Shown: positions 22,778 to 31,766, numbered from the stretch's first letter. The stretch is 41,142 nucleotides of DNA from Ruminococcus sp. (GCA_017380355.1 JAFOED010000156.1:1-41142), one strand, 5' to 3'. Numbers and translations: made by a program. The notes: generated by a model not told the origin, from the sequence alone.

Positions 22778-24115
22778 ATGAACACCCCGATCTGTGATTT
22801 TGTGAAAAATTATAGTAAAAAAAATATGGTGCGTGCGCATATGCCTGGTCACAAGGGCGAGAATGTCTTAGGTTTTGAAAACCTCGACATCACCGAGATA
22901 AAAGGCGCAGACTCGCTTTTTGAGTGCGACGGTATTATAAAAGAGAGTGAAAAAAACGCGAGTGAGATTTTTGAGTGTGACACTTACTACTCAACCGAAG
23001 GTTCGTCGCTGTGTATAAGAGCGATGCTTTACCTGACTCTTCTTTACGCGAAAAAAGAGGGAAGAGAACCTCTTGTTTTAGCATCTCGTAACGCACACAA
23101 GACGTTTTTGTCAGCACTCGCTTTGCTCGATTTGGATGTCGAGTGGGTTTACGGCAACAGCGGATGCTATCTCTCGTGCGAAATAAGCGCTGACGAGCTC
23201 GACAGAAAGCTCAACTCGATGAGTAAAAAACCTGTCGCTTTCTATGTCACAAGCCCGGATTACCTCGGTAATATGGCGGACATAAAAGGCATAGCTCAGG
23301 TGTGCAAAAAGCACGGACTTTTGCTTCTTGTTGATAACGCTCACGGAGCATATCTGAAGTTTTTGAATGAATCAGAACATCCGATAGATTTGGGAGCTAC
23401 TATGTGCTGTGATTCTGCGCACAAAACTCTCCCTGCTTTAACAGGCGGTGCGTATCTGCATATAAGCAAAGACGCAGATGTTATATTTAAGAATAACGCT
23501 AAAAAAGCGCTCTCGCTTTTTGCGTCGACATCACCGTCGTACCTTATACTGCAGTCGCTTGACAAAACAAACGAGCATCTCGCTAATGGCTATAAAGAAA
23601 AGCTGAGTGAATTCATTTTAAAGATCGATAAGCTCAAAAAAACACTCTGTAAAAACGGCTACAGCTTAAGCGGTGATGAAGAGCTGAAACTCACAATAAA
23701 TGCGAAAAGCTACGGATATAAGGGCGATGAAATCGCTCATATACTCAGAGATAACAACATCGAGTGCGAGTTTGCTGACCTTGATTTTTTAGTGCTGATG
23801 CTTACGCCTGCAATGAAAGACTCAGAGCTCGAAAAAATCGAGAAATCACTTTTAGATATAGAGAAAAAGTGCGAAATCACCGACACTTCGCCTGAGGTGG
23901 TAAAGCCGAAAAAGGTTATGAGCGTCAGAAAGGCTATGCTCTCACTGTCGCAGACAGTAAGTGTTAATGACAGCGTAGGTAAAATTATTGCAACCCCTAA
24001 TATCTCCTGTCCTCCTGCTGTGCCGATTATCGTCAGCGGAGAAAAGGTGGATGAAGACGTACTTTCTGTATTTGAGTATTACTCGATTAGCGAATGTGAC
24101 GTCGTAATTGAATAA
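22778..24115 (+). CDS. Orn/Lys/Arg decarboxylase family PLP enzyme (short, YaaO/SpeA-like)
   Basis: 445 residues from the ATG at 22778, one base after the maturase stop; an alternative frame start at 22691 lies inside the maturase gene. Fold-type I PLP enzyme. The opening RAHMPGHKG is typical of the clostridial/bacillar Orn/Lys/Arg decarboxylases. VDNAHGAY (D186, H189) binds the pyridine ring, and SAHKTLPALTGG carries the Schiff-base K216. A C-terminal domain (about 350-445) includes the CPPAVPII segment found in this family. It would decarboxylate arginine, lysine or ornithine to agmatine, cadaverine or putrescine. The tight link to SCIFF genes suggests co-transcription; a functional link is not established. 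Confidence 0.9.
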   Translation: MNTPICDFVKNYSKKNMVRAHMPGHKGENVLGFENLDITEIKGADSLFECDGIIKESEKNASEIFECDTYYSTEGSSLCIRAMLYLTLLYAKKEGREPLVLASRNAHKTFLSALALLDLDVEWVYGNSGCYLSCEISADELDRKLNSMSKKPVAFYVTSPDYLGNMADIKGIAQVCKKHGLLLLVDNAHGAYLKFLNESEHPIDLGATMCCDSAHKTLPALTGGAYLHISKDADVIFKNNAKKALSLFASTSPSYLILQSLDKTNEHLANGYKEKLSEFILKIDKLKKTLCKNGYSLSGDEELKLTINAKSYGYKGDEIAHILRDNNIECEFADLDFLVLMLTPAMKDSELEKIEKSLLDIEKKCEITDTSPEVVKPKKVMSVRKAMLSLSQTVSVNDSVGKIIATPNISCPPAVPIIVSGEKVDEDVLSVFEYYSISECDVVIE

Positions 24116-24120
24116 AAATA

Positions 24121-24152
24121 CCCCTTGGATTGATATTCCAAGGGGCATTTTG
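24121..24152. terminator. Bidirectional terminator
   Basis: CCCCTTGGA (24121-24129) and TCCAAGGGG (24137-24145) between convergent genes. There are A residues upstream and T residues downstream. Confidence 0.88.
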
Positions 24153-24153
24153 T

Positions 24154-25059
24154 TTATACAATATCAAAAAGTGTGTGTAAGTTTTCGTCAGAATACTCGA
24201 TTTCGCTAGAGAATTGACGCATAATATCTAGCTGAGTGTCAACAGAAAAATCATTGGTTTTTGCGTAGATGTGTTTACCGAGCTTGTAAATAAAATCGAG
24301 TGCAAAAGCAGTAAAGCGAGCGCGTTTCTGAGCTTCTTCTATGTCAGGTGCGTTTGCAAAATGGCGGTAGATGAGGTAGACGCAGAACTGCTCGTATTCG
24401 TGCTGTCTGTCATTCATAAAAAGTGAAAAATCATCCGACTTTTCGTCGTCTATGTTTTCTAAGAGATTTTTCCACTCTTTTTCTAAAATCTCGAGTGAAA
24501 GCAGAGTTTTTGAGTACTCTTTAAGTGGTTTACTTTCGTATTCAGTATCACACAGTGCAAGCATCTTTTCGATTCTCTGAGAGATGCTAAAAGCCCTGTC
24601 TTGTAAAATTGTGATGATTTCATCGCGTAAAATAATAATTTCGTCGTCGGTTTTAGCTTCTGTGATGAAAGTGGTTTTTTCTTTATTCGTGATGATGAGC
24701 CTGCACGCTTCTTCACAGCAAAGACCTAAACCGCTTTCGATTCTTCCGGGTAGCTCGTTGTGAAAACGCGGGTGTTCTGTGCATATATCGCAGATGTGCT
24801 CTTCACCTAATGTGCAGATAATATCGCACAGATTTTTATCGTTTAAAAATGGACAACGCTCGGTGTCTGTTAAGATAAAATGCGGGGTGTCTTCATAACT
24901 TATGCTGTTTTTCAGGTGATCTTTGAGAGCTCCTGAGTGGTTTTCATAAAACGATAGAGTATCTTCGTCTATGTCGATTCCCCATCCGATGCAGCAGTTG
25001 TGTTTACATTTGTCCGCGATACAAGTGAATTTTTCGTAGTAATCAGGATAACGGTGCAT
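24154..25059 (-). CDS. FliB-like (flagellin lysine N-methylase family) cysteine-rich protein
   Basis: 301 residues. The N-terminal 125 residues hold the family's cysteine pattern: FTCIADKCKHNCCIGW (C13, C18, C22, C23), ERCPFLNDKNLCDI, GEEHICDICTEHPRF and GLCCEEACRLI. These probably bind a metal or Fe-S cluster. FliB of Salmonella methylates surface lysines of flagellin, but many homologues lie in non-flagellated Firmicutes and their role is unproven. No flagellar gene is visible in the window. The C-terminal part (about 130-301) is helical and without recognised motifs. Start at 25059 (MHRYPDYY) follows AAGGGAG. Monocistronic. Calling it a methylase would be an inference from homology only. 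Confidence 0.78.
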   Translation of the reverse strand: MHRYPDYYEKFTCIADKCKHNCCIGWGIDIDEDTLSFYENHSGALKDHLKNSISYEDTPHFILTDTERCPFLNDKNLCDIICTLGEEHICDICTEHPRFHNELPGRIESGLGLCCEEACRLIITNKEKTTFITEAKTDDEIIILRDEIITILQDRAFSISQRIEKMLALCDTEYESKPLKEYSKTLLSLEILEKEWKNLLENIDDEKSDDFSLFMNDRQHEYEQFCVYLIYRHFANAPDIEEAQKRARFTAFALDFIYKLGKHIYAKTNDFSVDTQLDIMRQFSSEIEYSDENLHTLFDIV

Positions 25060-25173
25060 ACTTAAACTCCCTTTAATAAGCTACTTGTATTGTAGCATAT
25101 ATGTAGGCTTTGTGCAAAAATATTTACTCTTTAGTATATCTTGTTCAAAAAAGTTTAATGGGGTGTTTTTTCC

Positions 25174-25202
25174 TTGCTTTATGGGAGAATAGATGATATA
25201 AT
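25174..25202 (+). promoter_or_regulatory. Promoter of the SGNH-like gene
   Basis: TTGCTT (25174-25179), 17-bp spacer, TATAAT (25197-25202). Confidence 0.65.
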
Positions 25203-25264
25203 CTCCTTGTTATTAAAATTGGCAGTATGTGTTTTATACTATATTGATTGGAGTAACAACATTT

Positions 25265-26323
25265 ATGAATAAAAAACAGATTGTTCGTATGATTGCGTTT
25301 TTGCTTGTTGTAGTGCTGCTCGTTTCATCACTCACAGCGGTTGCGCTTTTACAGCCTGACTACGCACAGACAGACGACAGATTCGATGATTTCAAGAAAT
25401 TTGAGAAGAACACAGTAGACGTTATCTTTACCGGTACCAGCGGTATCGACAGATATTATATGCCTGCTAAGGGCTTTGAAGATTACGGACTTACTGCATA
25501 TCCGCTTACTTCTGATGCACAGCCTGCGTGGCTTGTTACAAATGTGCTTTACGAAGCAGAAAAGCGTCAGGACCCGAAACTCGTTGTTATCGATATGCGT
25601 CCGTTTACGACACAGTATAATAAGAAAATCGGTTCTATCGAAACTGGTGTCAGATACTTGACTGATGGTATGTGTTTCTCACCTAAGAACAAGGTTGACG
25701 CTATCGAAAAATCGATTAAAAAGCTGAAGACTTTAGCTCCTGACAAGGACTTTGACAGAAAGACTTTCTATCTTCCACTTATTAAGCACCACGGTGCGTG
25801 GGAGAGTGTAAATGAGTTTATCGACGAGTATGCGTACGCAGATTTAGGCTTTTATATGAGCCCGACCCGTACTATCGTTACAACCGATAAATTTGAAGAT
25901 AAAACCGCAGAAACTACTAAAAGAGGCGAGCTTCATCCTTTAGCTTATAAGTCTCTTATGGAGCTTCTCGATTACCTTGACACTAAAGATTACGAAGTGC
26001 TTTTCCTTAACACTCCACAGGGTAGAGGTGAAGAGGAAATGAGCACAAATAACACGTTAGCTGACATTCTTAGTGAGCGTGGATATAAGTACCTCATCTG
26101 TGAAATCGGCGATGACTATGATATGGAAGCTGATTTCTACAACTCAGGTCACGTAAATTTCTACGGCGCTGAGAAATTCACCGATTATTTCGCTCAGTAT
26201 CTGTCAGAAAACTACGAGCTTTCTGACAGACGCGACGACGAAAACTGTCAGGAGTGGTACGGTCACTACGACAGTATCAAGAGCACAGTTAAGAAGTGGG
26301 AAAAAGAAGCAAAAGCTGAATAA
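25265..26323 (+). CDS. Membrane-anchored SGNH/DltD-like protein, orphan
   Basis: 352 residues from the ATG at 25265 (MNKKQIVRMIAFLLVVVLLV), with GGAG upstream; an in-frame ATG at 25229 is less likely. One N-terminal signal/anchor helix, the remainder extracytoplasmic. VIFTGTSGIDRYYMP (about 57-71) corresponds to the GxS nucleophile block of SGNH hydrolases, and NSGHVNFYGA near residue 300 to the C-terminal His block, with the D/N-x-x-H spacing of DltD- and AlgX-like proteins. Such proteins usually transfer or remove acyl groups on cell-wall polymers together with an MBOAT acyltransferase. No MBOAT gene lies in this window, so it stands alone. The sequence similarity is modest and the activity is an inference. 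Confidence 0.65.
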   Translation: MNKKQIVRMIAFLLVVVLLVSSLTAVALLQPDYAQTDDRFDDFKKFEKNTVDVIFTGTSGIDRYYMPAKGFEDYGLTAYPLTSDAQPAWLVTNVLYEAEKRQDPKLVVIDMRPFTTQYNKKIGSIETGVRYLTDGMCFSPKNKVDAIEKSIKKLKTLAPDKDFDRKTFYLPLIKHHGAWESVNEFIDEYAYADLGFYMSPTRTIVTTDKFEDKTAETTKRGELHPLAYKSLMELLDYLDTKDYEVLFLNTPQGRGEEEMSTNNTLADILSERGYKYLICEIGDDYDMEADFYNSGHVNFYGAEKFTDYFAQYLSENYELSDRRDDENCQEWYGHYDSIKSTVKKWEKEAKAE

Positions 26324-26329
26324 AAAATT

Positions 26330-26363
26330 AAGGTAGACACAAATTTGTGTCTACCTTTTTTTG
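26330..26363. terminator. Bidirectional terminator
   Basis: AAGGTAGACACAAA and TTTGTGTCTACCTT make a 14-bp perfect palindrome followed by T residues, between convergent genes. Confidence 0.92.
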
Positions 26364-27110
26364 TTATCTTCGTGCGTTATTTATGAGTTCTAAAAGTGAG
26401 TTTGTTACTGTTTGCTTGTCGTTTTCACTGATATAAAAATGACCTGCGTCGTTAAAAACAGTTACATCTATATTGACTCTACCTCTAAGGTATTTTGTTG
26501 ACTTAACGGATACAAGTTCGTCGACTCTTCCAAAAAACGCTTTGCACGGTACGTTAATATTATCAACGCCTTTTCGACATTGATGAGACAGTTCAATAAG
26601 CTCGAGCCCGTGTGGAATCCACGCAATATACTCCCACATTTTTTTGGTTAGAGTAATGCTCGTGTCGTTTTTGCACATAACCTCGTGAGGGTTGTTCTTG
26701 TTTTCAATACCAAGACAAATTCGAAGAGAACGGAAGTTCATAACAGGCTTTACAAAAATCTGTAAAGGCGAGTTGAGTAGCAGTAGTCCGCGAATGTTGT
26801 TATATCTAGGGAGCGCGTCGATGCTGAGTAACGTTCCCATCGAGTAGCCTACTAAAATAACGCTGTCGTAACGCTCGCACAAATCGTCGAGCAGGTCTTT
26901 TACCTGATTCTTCCACTTCGTCATCGATGTTTTGGAGAAATCCTGTACCGAACCACCGTGACCATCAAGCAGGATATTATATACAGAAAAATCGTCAGGG
27001 ACAGCAGGAATCAGGTAGTCGAAATGGCGCGGTGTGCTTAAAATGCCGTGAATAAACAGCACTACGCCCTTTGCGTTATCGACTTCGCGGATATACGGTT
27101 TGTGGTCCAT
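26364..27110 (-). CDS. Alpha/beta hydrolase (esterase / monoacylglycerol lipase-like)
   Basis: 248 residues, cytosolic. HGILSTPRHF near residue 21 is the oxyanion region. The nucleophile elbow is GYSMG with S90, the acid lies in GRVDELVS, and the catalytic His in AGHFYI. Overall size and motifs match carboxylesterase/Est30- and monoacylglycerol lipase-type enzymes acting on short- to medium-chain esters. It is the second gene of a two-gene minus-strand unit, 33 bp behind another hydrolase. AAGGAGG precedes the ATG at 27110. Substrate unknown. Confidence 0.87.
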   Translation of the reverse strand: MDHKPYIREVDNAKGVVLFIHGILSTPRHFDYLIPAVPDDFSVYNILLDGHGGSVQDFSKTSMTKWKNQVKDLLDDLCERYDSVILVGYSMGTLLSIDALPRYNNIRGLLLLNSPLQIFVKPVMNFRSLRICLGIENKNNPHEVMCKNDTSITLTKKMWEYIAWIPHGLELIELSHQCRKGVDNINVPCKAFFGRVDELVSVKSTKYLRGRVNIDVTVFNDAGHFYISENDKQTVTNSLLELINNARR

Positions 27111-27143
27111 TATGTCCCCTCCTTTCTGTAATTCTGGGGTTTA

Positions 27144-28100
27144 TCAGTTGAAAAAATCTACGATAGCTTTGTCGTATTTTTCTACGTTATTTATACGCAG
27201 ATGTGAGTGGCCGCCCTCACTAAACCACACAAGTTTTTTATCTTTTGCGTTACAGCTGTCAAAGAGCTTCTGGCTTTTCTTAGGTAAAGAGAACACATCT
27301 TTTTCACCGTATAAGAAGAGTATACGCTTGTCAGCAGGTACCTTCTTTATAGCACTTATCGGTGTATCCTTGTATACGTTTGTTCCTGTGTAGTGGTTGA
27401 TGTGTTTCATAACGAGGTCAAGCACAGGAAACAGCGGTCTATGATCGTATATCATATGGCGTTTGAAAGTCTCTCTGAATGTAACGAAACAGCCTTCGGT
27501 TACAAGACCTTTGTTGTAGCCAGGGCAATTCTCGTTAGAAAGTGCAAAAAGTGCAGATGAAGTACCGATACAGATACCGTGGTAGTAGACTTCCTTATTA
27601 CCGAATTCGTCGTGCATTAGCTGTGACCATTTTAGTACGTCCAAGCTCTCTTTTACACCGATAGTGTTGAATTGACCGTCGCTTTTTCCGTGGCATCGTG
27701 TGTCGATAACGAGCACGTTAAAGCCGGCTTCTTCGTACGGAGGTGCGAAAAAGTACGAGTACATAAGGCTTTCGCATCTGCCAGGGATGATGATAACACA
27801 TCTGTCCTTGTTGAAATCGTAGTACTCACCGAAAAGGCGGAATCCGTCGCTTCTTACCTGTACTTCGCGCATTTTGTCTTTGTGCTTATTTGCCCACTGA
27901 ACACCACTGTTCCACATAGCAACCTGCTCTTCGTTTTCAGGGGCGGAGCACTCGCGACTCCATTTTTCCTCGTCAGTACGCACGAGCATGGAAAAATACA
28001 CCTTTTTAGAAATCGGATAGGTGTACATAAACATCGCAACTAATCCGCCAAGCAGTAAAAATGCGACTACAGATATAACAATAATCCAGATTGGTTCCAT
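27144..28100 (-). CDS. Membrane-anchored alpha/beta hydrolase with Cys at the nucleophile position
   Basis: 318 residues. An N-terminal membrane helix (about 4-26) is followed by a cap-like region and an alpha/beta hydrolase fold (about 75-318). The oxyanion block is VIIIPGRCES and the strand after it DTRCHGKSDG, typical of the YqkD/BEM46-like family. The nucleophile elbow reads HGICIG, so residue 177 is Cys (codon TGT checked) where Ser is expected. Acid in YGEKDVFS, His in EGGHSHLR. Cys nucleophiles are known in dienelactone hydrolases, so the enzyme may still be active, perhaps on thioester or lactone-like substrates. GGAGG precedes the start at 28100; probably co-transcribed with the hydrolase gene that follows. 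Confidence 0.82.
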   Translation of the reverse strand: MEPIWIIVISVVAFLLLGGLVAMFMYTYPISKKVYFSMLVRTDEEKWSRECSAPENEEQVAMWNSGVQWANKHKDKMREVQVRSDGFRLFGEYYDFNKDRCVIIIPGRCESLMYSYFFAPPYEEAGFNVLVIDTRCHGKSDGQFNTIGVKESLDVLKWSQLMHDEFGNKEVYYHGICIGTSSALFALSNENCPGYNKGLVTEGCFVTFRETFKRHMIYDHRPLFPVLDLVMKHINHYTGTNVYKDTPISAIKKVPADKRILFLYGEKDVFSLPKKSQKLFDSCNAKDKKLVWFSEGGHSHLRINNVEKYDKAIVDFFN

Positions 28101-28201
28101 ATTATCCTCCGAGAAATAGTCTTTTGATAAATATTATGTACTAAATATATCGTTATGTAAAGTGAAAATTAGTATTTTGTCGAAAAAAGTGGTCATATAT
28201 C

Positions 28202-28230
28202 TTGTTAAAAAACATAAAATATGATATTAT
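28202..28230 (+). promoter_or_regulatory. Promoter of the fatty-acid kinase operon
   Basis: TTGTTA (28202-28207), 17-bp spacer, TATTAT (28225-28230), about 40 bp before the first FakB gene. Confidence 0.6.
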
Positions 28231-28272
28231 CTAAGGTGATTAATTTTAATTATAAGACAGAAAGGTGATAAA

Positions 28273-29220
28273 ATGTCAGATTTTGTTATTATTCCTGATT
28301 CAACATCCGATTTTACCGCTGATTTGAGAGAGCGTTTTGGTGTTCCTGAGGTAATTAAAGGTCTTATTTACTTTCCTGATGGTCACACAGAGGCAGCAGA
28401 CCTTGATTGGGAAAAGTACACTCCAGAAGAATACTATAAATCAATGACTGATAAAACTAGTCTGTACACTACAGCTACTGCCCACGCAGGTGATATTAAG
28501 GATACATTCGAGAAGTACTTAAAAGAGGGAAAGGACATCATTACAGTGTCTCTTTCGGCTGCTTTATCTGGTACAAACGCTTTAAACGAAATGGTAAAGA
28601 AAGAACTTCTTGAAAAATATCCTGACAGAAAAATCTTCTGTGTGGATACAAATGGTTACTCTGCAGCTATCGCACTTCTTATCATTGGAGCTTGTGAGCT
28701 TAAAGCACAGGGCGCGACAGTGGAAGAAGTTGCTAAGTATTTCGAGGATAATAAGTTTAAAGTTCATCAGATGGGTACTATGGATGACCTGTTCTTCCTT
28801 GTAAAGAAAGGTAGAATTTCAAACTTCAAGGCGTTTTTTGGCTCACTCATCGGCATCAATACCGTAGCAGATTTCAACCGCGGTGGTTTACCACAGGTGC
28901 TCCATAAGTTCAAGGGTAAAAAAGACGCGTTTGCTGCTGTTGTTGAGTATATCAAAGAGACAATTATTGACGCTGAAAATCAGATCATCATCGTCGCTCA
29001 CACAAACCGTTTTGCTGCAGCACAGAAACTCGCTGAAATAGTTAAGGCTGAGTTGAACCCTAAAGAAATTATTATTAAGGACGTGGGTATGTCTTGCGGT
29101 GCGAATATCGGTCCTGGCTTATGTGCGGCTTACTACTTTGGCAAAGAACTCACTGAAGATATGGTATATGAAGAAAAGCTTATGCAGGAGATTGCAGAAA
29201 ATCTTAAAAAGAAAGGGTAA
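28273..29220 (+). CDS. fakB: DegV/FakB family fatty-acid-binding protein, copy 1
   Basis: 315 residues. The N-terminal IPDSTSDF is the DegV signature, TVSLSAALSGTNAL (about 95-108) the TxxxSG-type carboxylate-binding loop, and GRISNFKAFFGSL the second conserved block. FakB proteins hold a free fatty acid in a deep tunnel while FakA phosphorylates it to acyl-phosphate. First gene of a plus-strand operon of two FakB, FakA and PlsX, with gaps of 7, 1 and 9 bp, which makes the FakB assignment much firmer than for an isolated DegV protein. AGAAAGGTG precedes the start. The two copies probably prefer different acyl chains (in Staphylococcus, saturated versus unsaturated). Confidence 0.93.
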   Translation: MSDFVIIPDSTSDFTADLRERFGVPEVIKGLIYFPDGHTEAADLDWEKYTPEEYYKSMTDKTSLYTTATAHAGDIKDTFEKYLKEGKDIITVSLSAALSGTNALNEMVKKELLEKYPDRKIFCVDTNGYSAAIALLIIGACELKAQGATVEEVAKYFEDNKFKVHQMGTMDDLFFLVKKGRISNFKAFFGSLIGINTVADFNRGGLPQVLHKFKGKKDAFAAVVEYIKETIIDAENQIIIVAHTNRFAAAQKLAEIVKAELNPKEIIIKDVGMSCGANIGPGLCAAYYFGKELTEDMVYEEKLMQEIAENLKKKG

Positions 29221-29227
29221 GTGAAAT

Positions 29228-30115
29228 ATGAGGGGTTTTGTTATTTTTGCGGACTCTACCTGTGATTTGGGTAAGGATTTAAGAGATAAATACAACATCG
29301 ACTATGTACCTATGAATTATGTAGTTGATGACGAGGAATATGTTGCTTCTCTTGACTGGGAATCACACTCAGCAAAAGAGTTTTACGACATTATGCGTGG
29401 TGGCAAGAGAGTTTTCACAACTCAGGTGCCTAAAAATCGCTATATCGAGAGGTTTACAGAAGCTATAGAACAGGGCAAGGATGTGCTCTATATTGGTTGT
29501 TCTTCTGCTCTTTCAGGTTCTGTTAATACTGCAAAGATTGTAGCAAAAGAGCTTTTAGAAAAATATCCACAGGCAAAAATCTTTTGTATCGATTCTTTAT
29601 GTAGCTCTCTCGGTCAGGGACATCTCGCGATTGTAGCGTCAAATATGCGAAGTGAAGGCAAGTCTATTGACGAAACTGCTCAGTTCATCGAGAGCATCAA
29701 GCTTAAGATGAATCAGCGTGGTACAGTTGAGTCAATGAACTACTTAGCAAGAGCCGGAAGAATAAAAGCGTCGAAAGCGTTTTTTGGTAATCTCTTCGGT
29801 GTAAAACCACTCATCATTTCTGATAGAATCGGTCAGAATTACGCGTACAAAAAGGTTAAGGGTATGAATAATGCTCGCTTGGCAATCGCACAGGATATTA
29901 AAGACGCAGCCGACGGAGTGTATGATATGCTTTATATCTCCCACGCTGATTGCGAAGAAGAAGCAAACAAAATCAAGGATGCGGTTTTGAGTGTCGCTCC
30001 TTTTAAAGAAGTATATATGAACACTATCGCGCCTATAGTAGGTGCGTCTGTTGGTCCTGGTACAGTAATTGCGTACTGTTACGGCAAAGAAGTTACGATA
30101 GAAGGTAAAGAGTAA
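29228..30115 (+). CDS. fakB: DegV/FakB family fatty-acid-binding protein, copy 2
   Basis: 295 residues, a diverged tandem paralogue of the preceding gene. FADSTCDLGKDL at the N-terminus, IGCSSALSGSVNTA at the fatty-acid carboxylate loop, and GRIKASKAFFGNLFGVKPL as the middle signature. The C-terminal part GASVGPGTVIAYCYG closes the fold. The first copy has SGTN in the binding loop and this one SGSV, and the tunnel-lining sequence also differs, consistent with different acyl specificity. Starts 7 bp after copy 1 and ends 1 bp before the fakA start, so translation is likely coupled. Confidence 0.93.
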   Translation: MRGFVIFADSTCDLGKDLRDKYNIDYVPMNYVVDDEEYVASLDWESHSAKEFYDIMRGGKRVFTTQVPKNRYIERFTEAIEQGKDVLYIGCSSALSGSVNTAKIVAKELLEKYPQAKIFCIDSLCSSLGQGHLAIVASNMRSEGKSIDETAQFIESIKLKMNQRGTVESMNYLARAGRIKASKAFFGNLFGVKPLIISDRIGQNYAYKKVKGMNNARLAIAQDIKDAADGVYDMLYISHADCEEEANKIKDAVLSVAPFKEVYMNTIAPIVGASVGPGTVIAYCYGKEVTIEGKE

Positions 30116-30116
30116 T

Positions 30117-31757
30117 ATGCAACAGCGTTTAAATGGTATCGAACTGCATAAGTTATTTGAAAACGGATACCGTAATTTAAAGAAAAATATTGACGTAATT
30201 AACGATCTGAACGTTTTTCCTGTACCTGATGGTGACACAGGAACAAATATGGTGAAAACTTTCGGCGGTGGTTTCCACGCGGTTGAAGAAAACGTAGAAC
30301 ACGTAGGTACATATATGCAGGCGCTTGCGTCAGCTGTACTTTTCTCAGCACGTGGTAATTCGGGCATTTTCTTTTCACAGTTCGTGTACGGACTTTATCG
30401 TGGTTTAGCGGATAAAGATACAGTAGCTTTCTGTGACTTTGCGTACGCTTTCGAGTGTGCAAAAGAGGATGCGTACAAGGCGACAGTTGTGCCTACAGAG
30501 GGTACAATTCTAACTCTTATCAGAGAAGCGTCAGAATTTTTAGCTGAAAATAAGGACAAGTACGATGATTTAGAGAGCGGTTTCGAGGCTCTTCTTAATC
30601 AGATGAAGATTACACTAAAGAAGACTACCGAGATGCTCCCTGTACTCAAGGAAGCAGGCGTTGTCGACAGCGGTGCAGCAGGTCTTGTGTGCTTTGTAGA
30701 GGGTATCTACGCTTATCTGTGCGGAAAATCTATCGAAGACACTCCTGAAATTATGGATTCTATGTCTTCACCTGCTATTAATCTCAGTGGTTTTGACGCT
30801 GACACAAAGCTCGAGTACGGATACTGTACCGAGTTTGTGCTTCAGCTTATGAACTATAAAACTGATACACAGAATTTCGACCTGAATGCTTTTACAAAGC
30901 CACTTGAGAGTATGGGCGATTCAATCGCGACAGTCCACAACGGCACTGTCGTTAAGGTGCATATCCATACTTTTGCTCCTGAAAAGGTGCTCGAATACGG
31001 CAGAAGTTTCGGTGAATTCATCTCGGTGAAAATCGAGAATATGTCTATTCAGCACAGCGAAACAAAGGTTGAGGAAAAAAAGAAAGAAAAGGTTAAGTAC
31101 GCTATTATCAGCGTTGCATCCGGTGAGGGTATTATCGAGTATTTCTACAGCATCGGTGCTAATGCAGTAATCGACGGAGGTCAGACTAATAACCCTTCTG
31201 TCGACGCATTTATCGAGGCTTTCGATAAATTTGATGCTGAACACATCATAGTGCTTCCTAACAACAGCAATATCGTACTGACTGCACAGCAGGCAGCACA
31301 GCTTTATGAGGGTGTTGACGTACGAGTTATTCCTACAAAATCTGTTGTCGAGGGCTACTCTGCACTTTCAATGATGAATTTATGGCTTGATACTGTTGAG
31401 GAAGTAATAGATGAAATGAGTAGCGGTCTTGATAGTGTTACTACTGCTTATGTAACAACAGCTATCAGAGACGCCGACCTTGATGGAGTTGAAGCTAAAA
31501 AAGGAGAGTACATCGGCCTTAACAAGAAAACTCTTATGGTAACAGGTGATGATAAAATCGAAGTTGCTTGTGACCTTATTAAGAAGATTACTGACGAAGT
31601 CGAAAAAGAGGTTATCATCGTATTTTACGGCAAAGACGTAACAGATGAAGACGCTCAGACTCTTCAGGAAAAATTAACAGAGGAATATCCTTTCTGCGAT
31701 ATCGGACTTATCGACGGTAAGCAGGATGTTTACGATTTCATTATTTCACTTGAATAA
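30117..31757 (+). CDS. fakA: Fatty acid kinase catalytic subunit (DhaL/YloV family)
   Basis: 546 residues. The N-terminal DhaL kinase domain (about 1-200) shows NVFPVPDGDTGTNM, whose aspartates hold Mg-ATP, and GVVDSGAAGL. A middle domain (about 240-320) and a C-terminal DegV-like/FakA_C domain (about 330-546), with GGQTNNPS and LPNNSNI typical of YloV, follow. It transfers phosphate from ATP to FakB-bound fatty acid, giving acyl-phosphate for PlsX/PlsY. A Glu/Lys-rich linker, VEEKKKEKVK, separates middle and C-terminal parts. Neighbours are the two FakB genes upstream and PlsX 9 bp downstream. Confidence 0.95.
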   Translation: MQQRLNGIELHKLFENGYRNLKKNIDVINDLNVFPVPDGDTGTNMVKTFGGGFHAVEENVEHVGTYMQALASAVLFSARGNSGIFFSQFVYGLYRGLADKDTVAFCDFAYAFECAKEDAYKATVVPTEGTILTLIREASEFLAENKDKYDDLESGFEALLNQMKITLKKTTEMLPVLKEAGVVDSGAAGLVCFVEGIYAYLCGKSIEDTPEIMDSMSSPAINLSGFDADTKLEYGYCTEFVLQLMNYKTDTQNFDLNAFTKPLESMGDSIATVHNGTVVKVHIHTFAPEKVLEYGRSFGEFISVKIENMSIQHSETKVEEKKKEKVKYAIISVASGEGIIEYFYSIGANAVIDGGQTNNPSVDAFIEAFDKFDAEHIIVLPNNSNIVLTAQQAAQLYEGVDVRVIPTKSVVEGYSALSMMNLWLDTVEEVIDEMSSGLDSVTTAYVTTAIRDADLDGVEAKKGEYIGLNKKTLMVTGDDKIEVACDLIKKITDEVEKEVIIVFYGKDVTDEDAQTLQEKLTEEYPFCDIGLIDGKQDVYDFIISLE

Positions 31758-31766
31758 GGGATTTTT

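Noticed and set aside
28273..30115. Tandem FakB genes as a recent duplication
   Set aside because: The two proteins differ in most positions, including the binding loop, so they are old paralogues.
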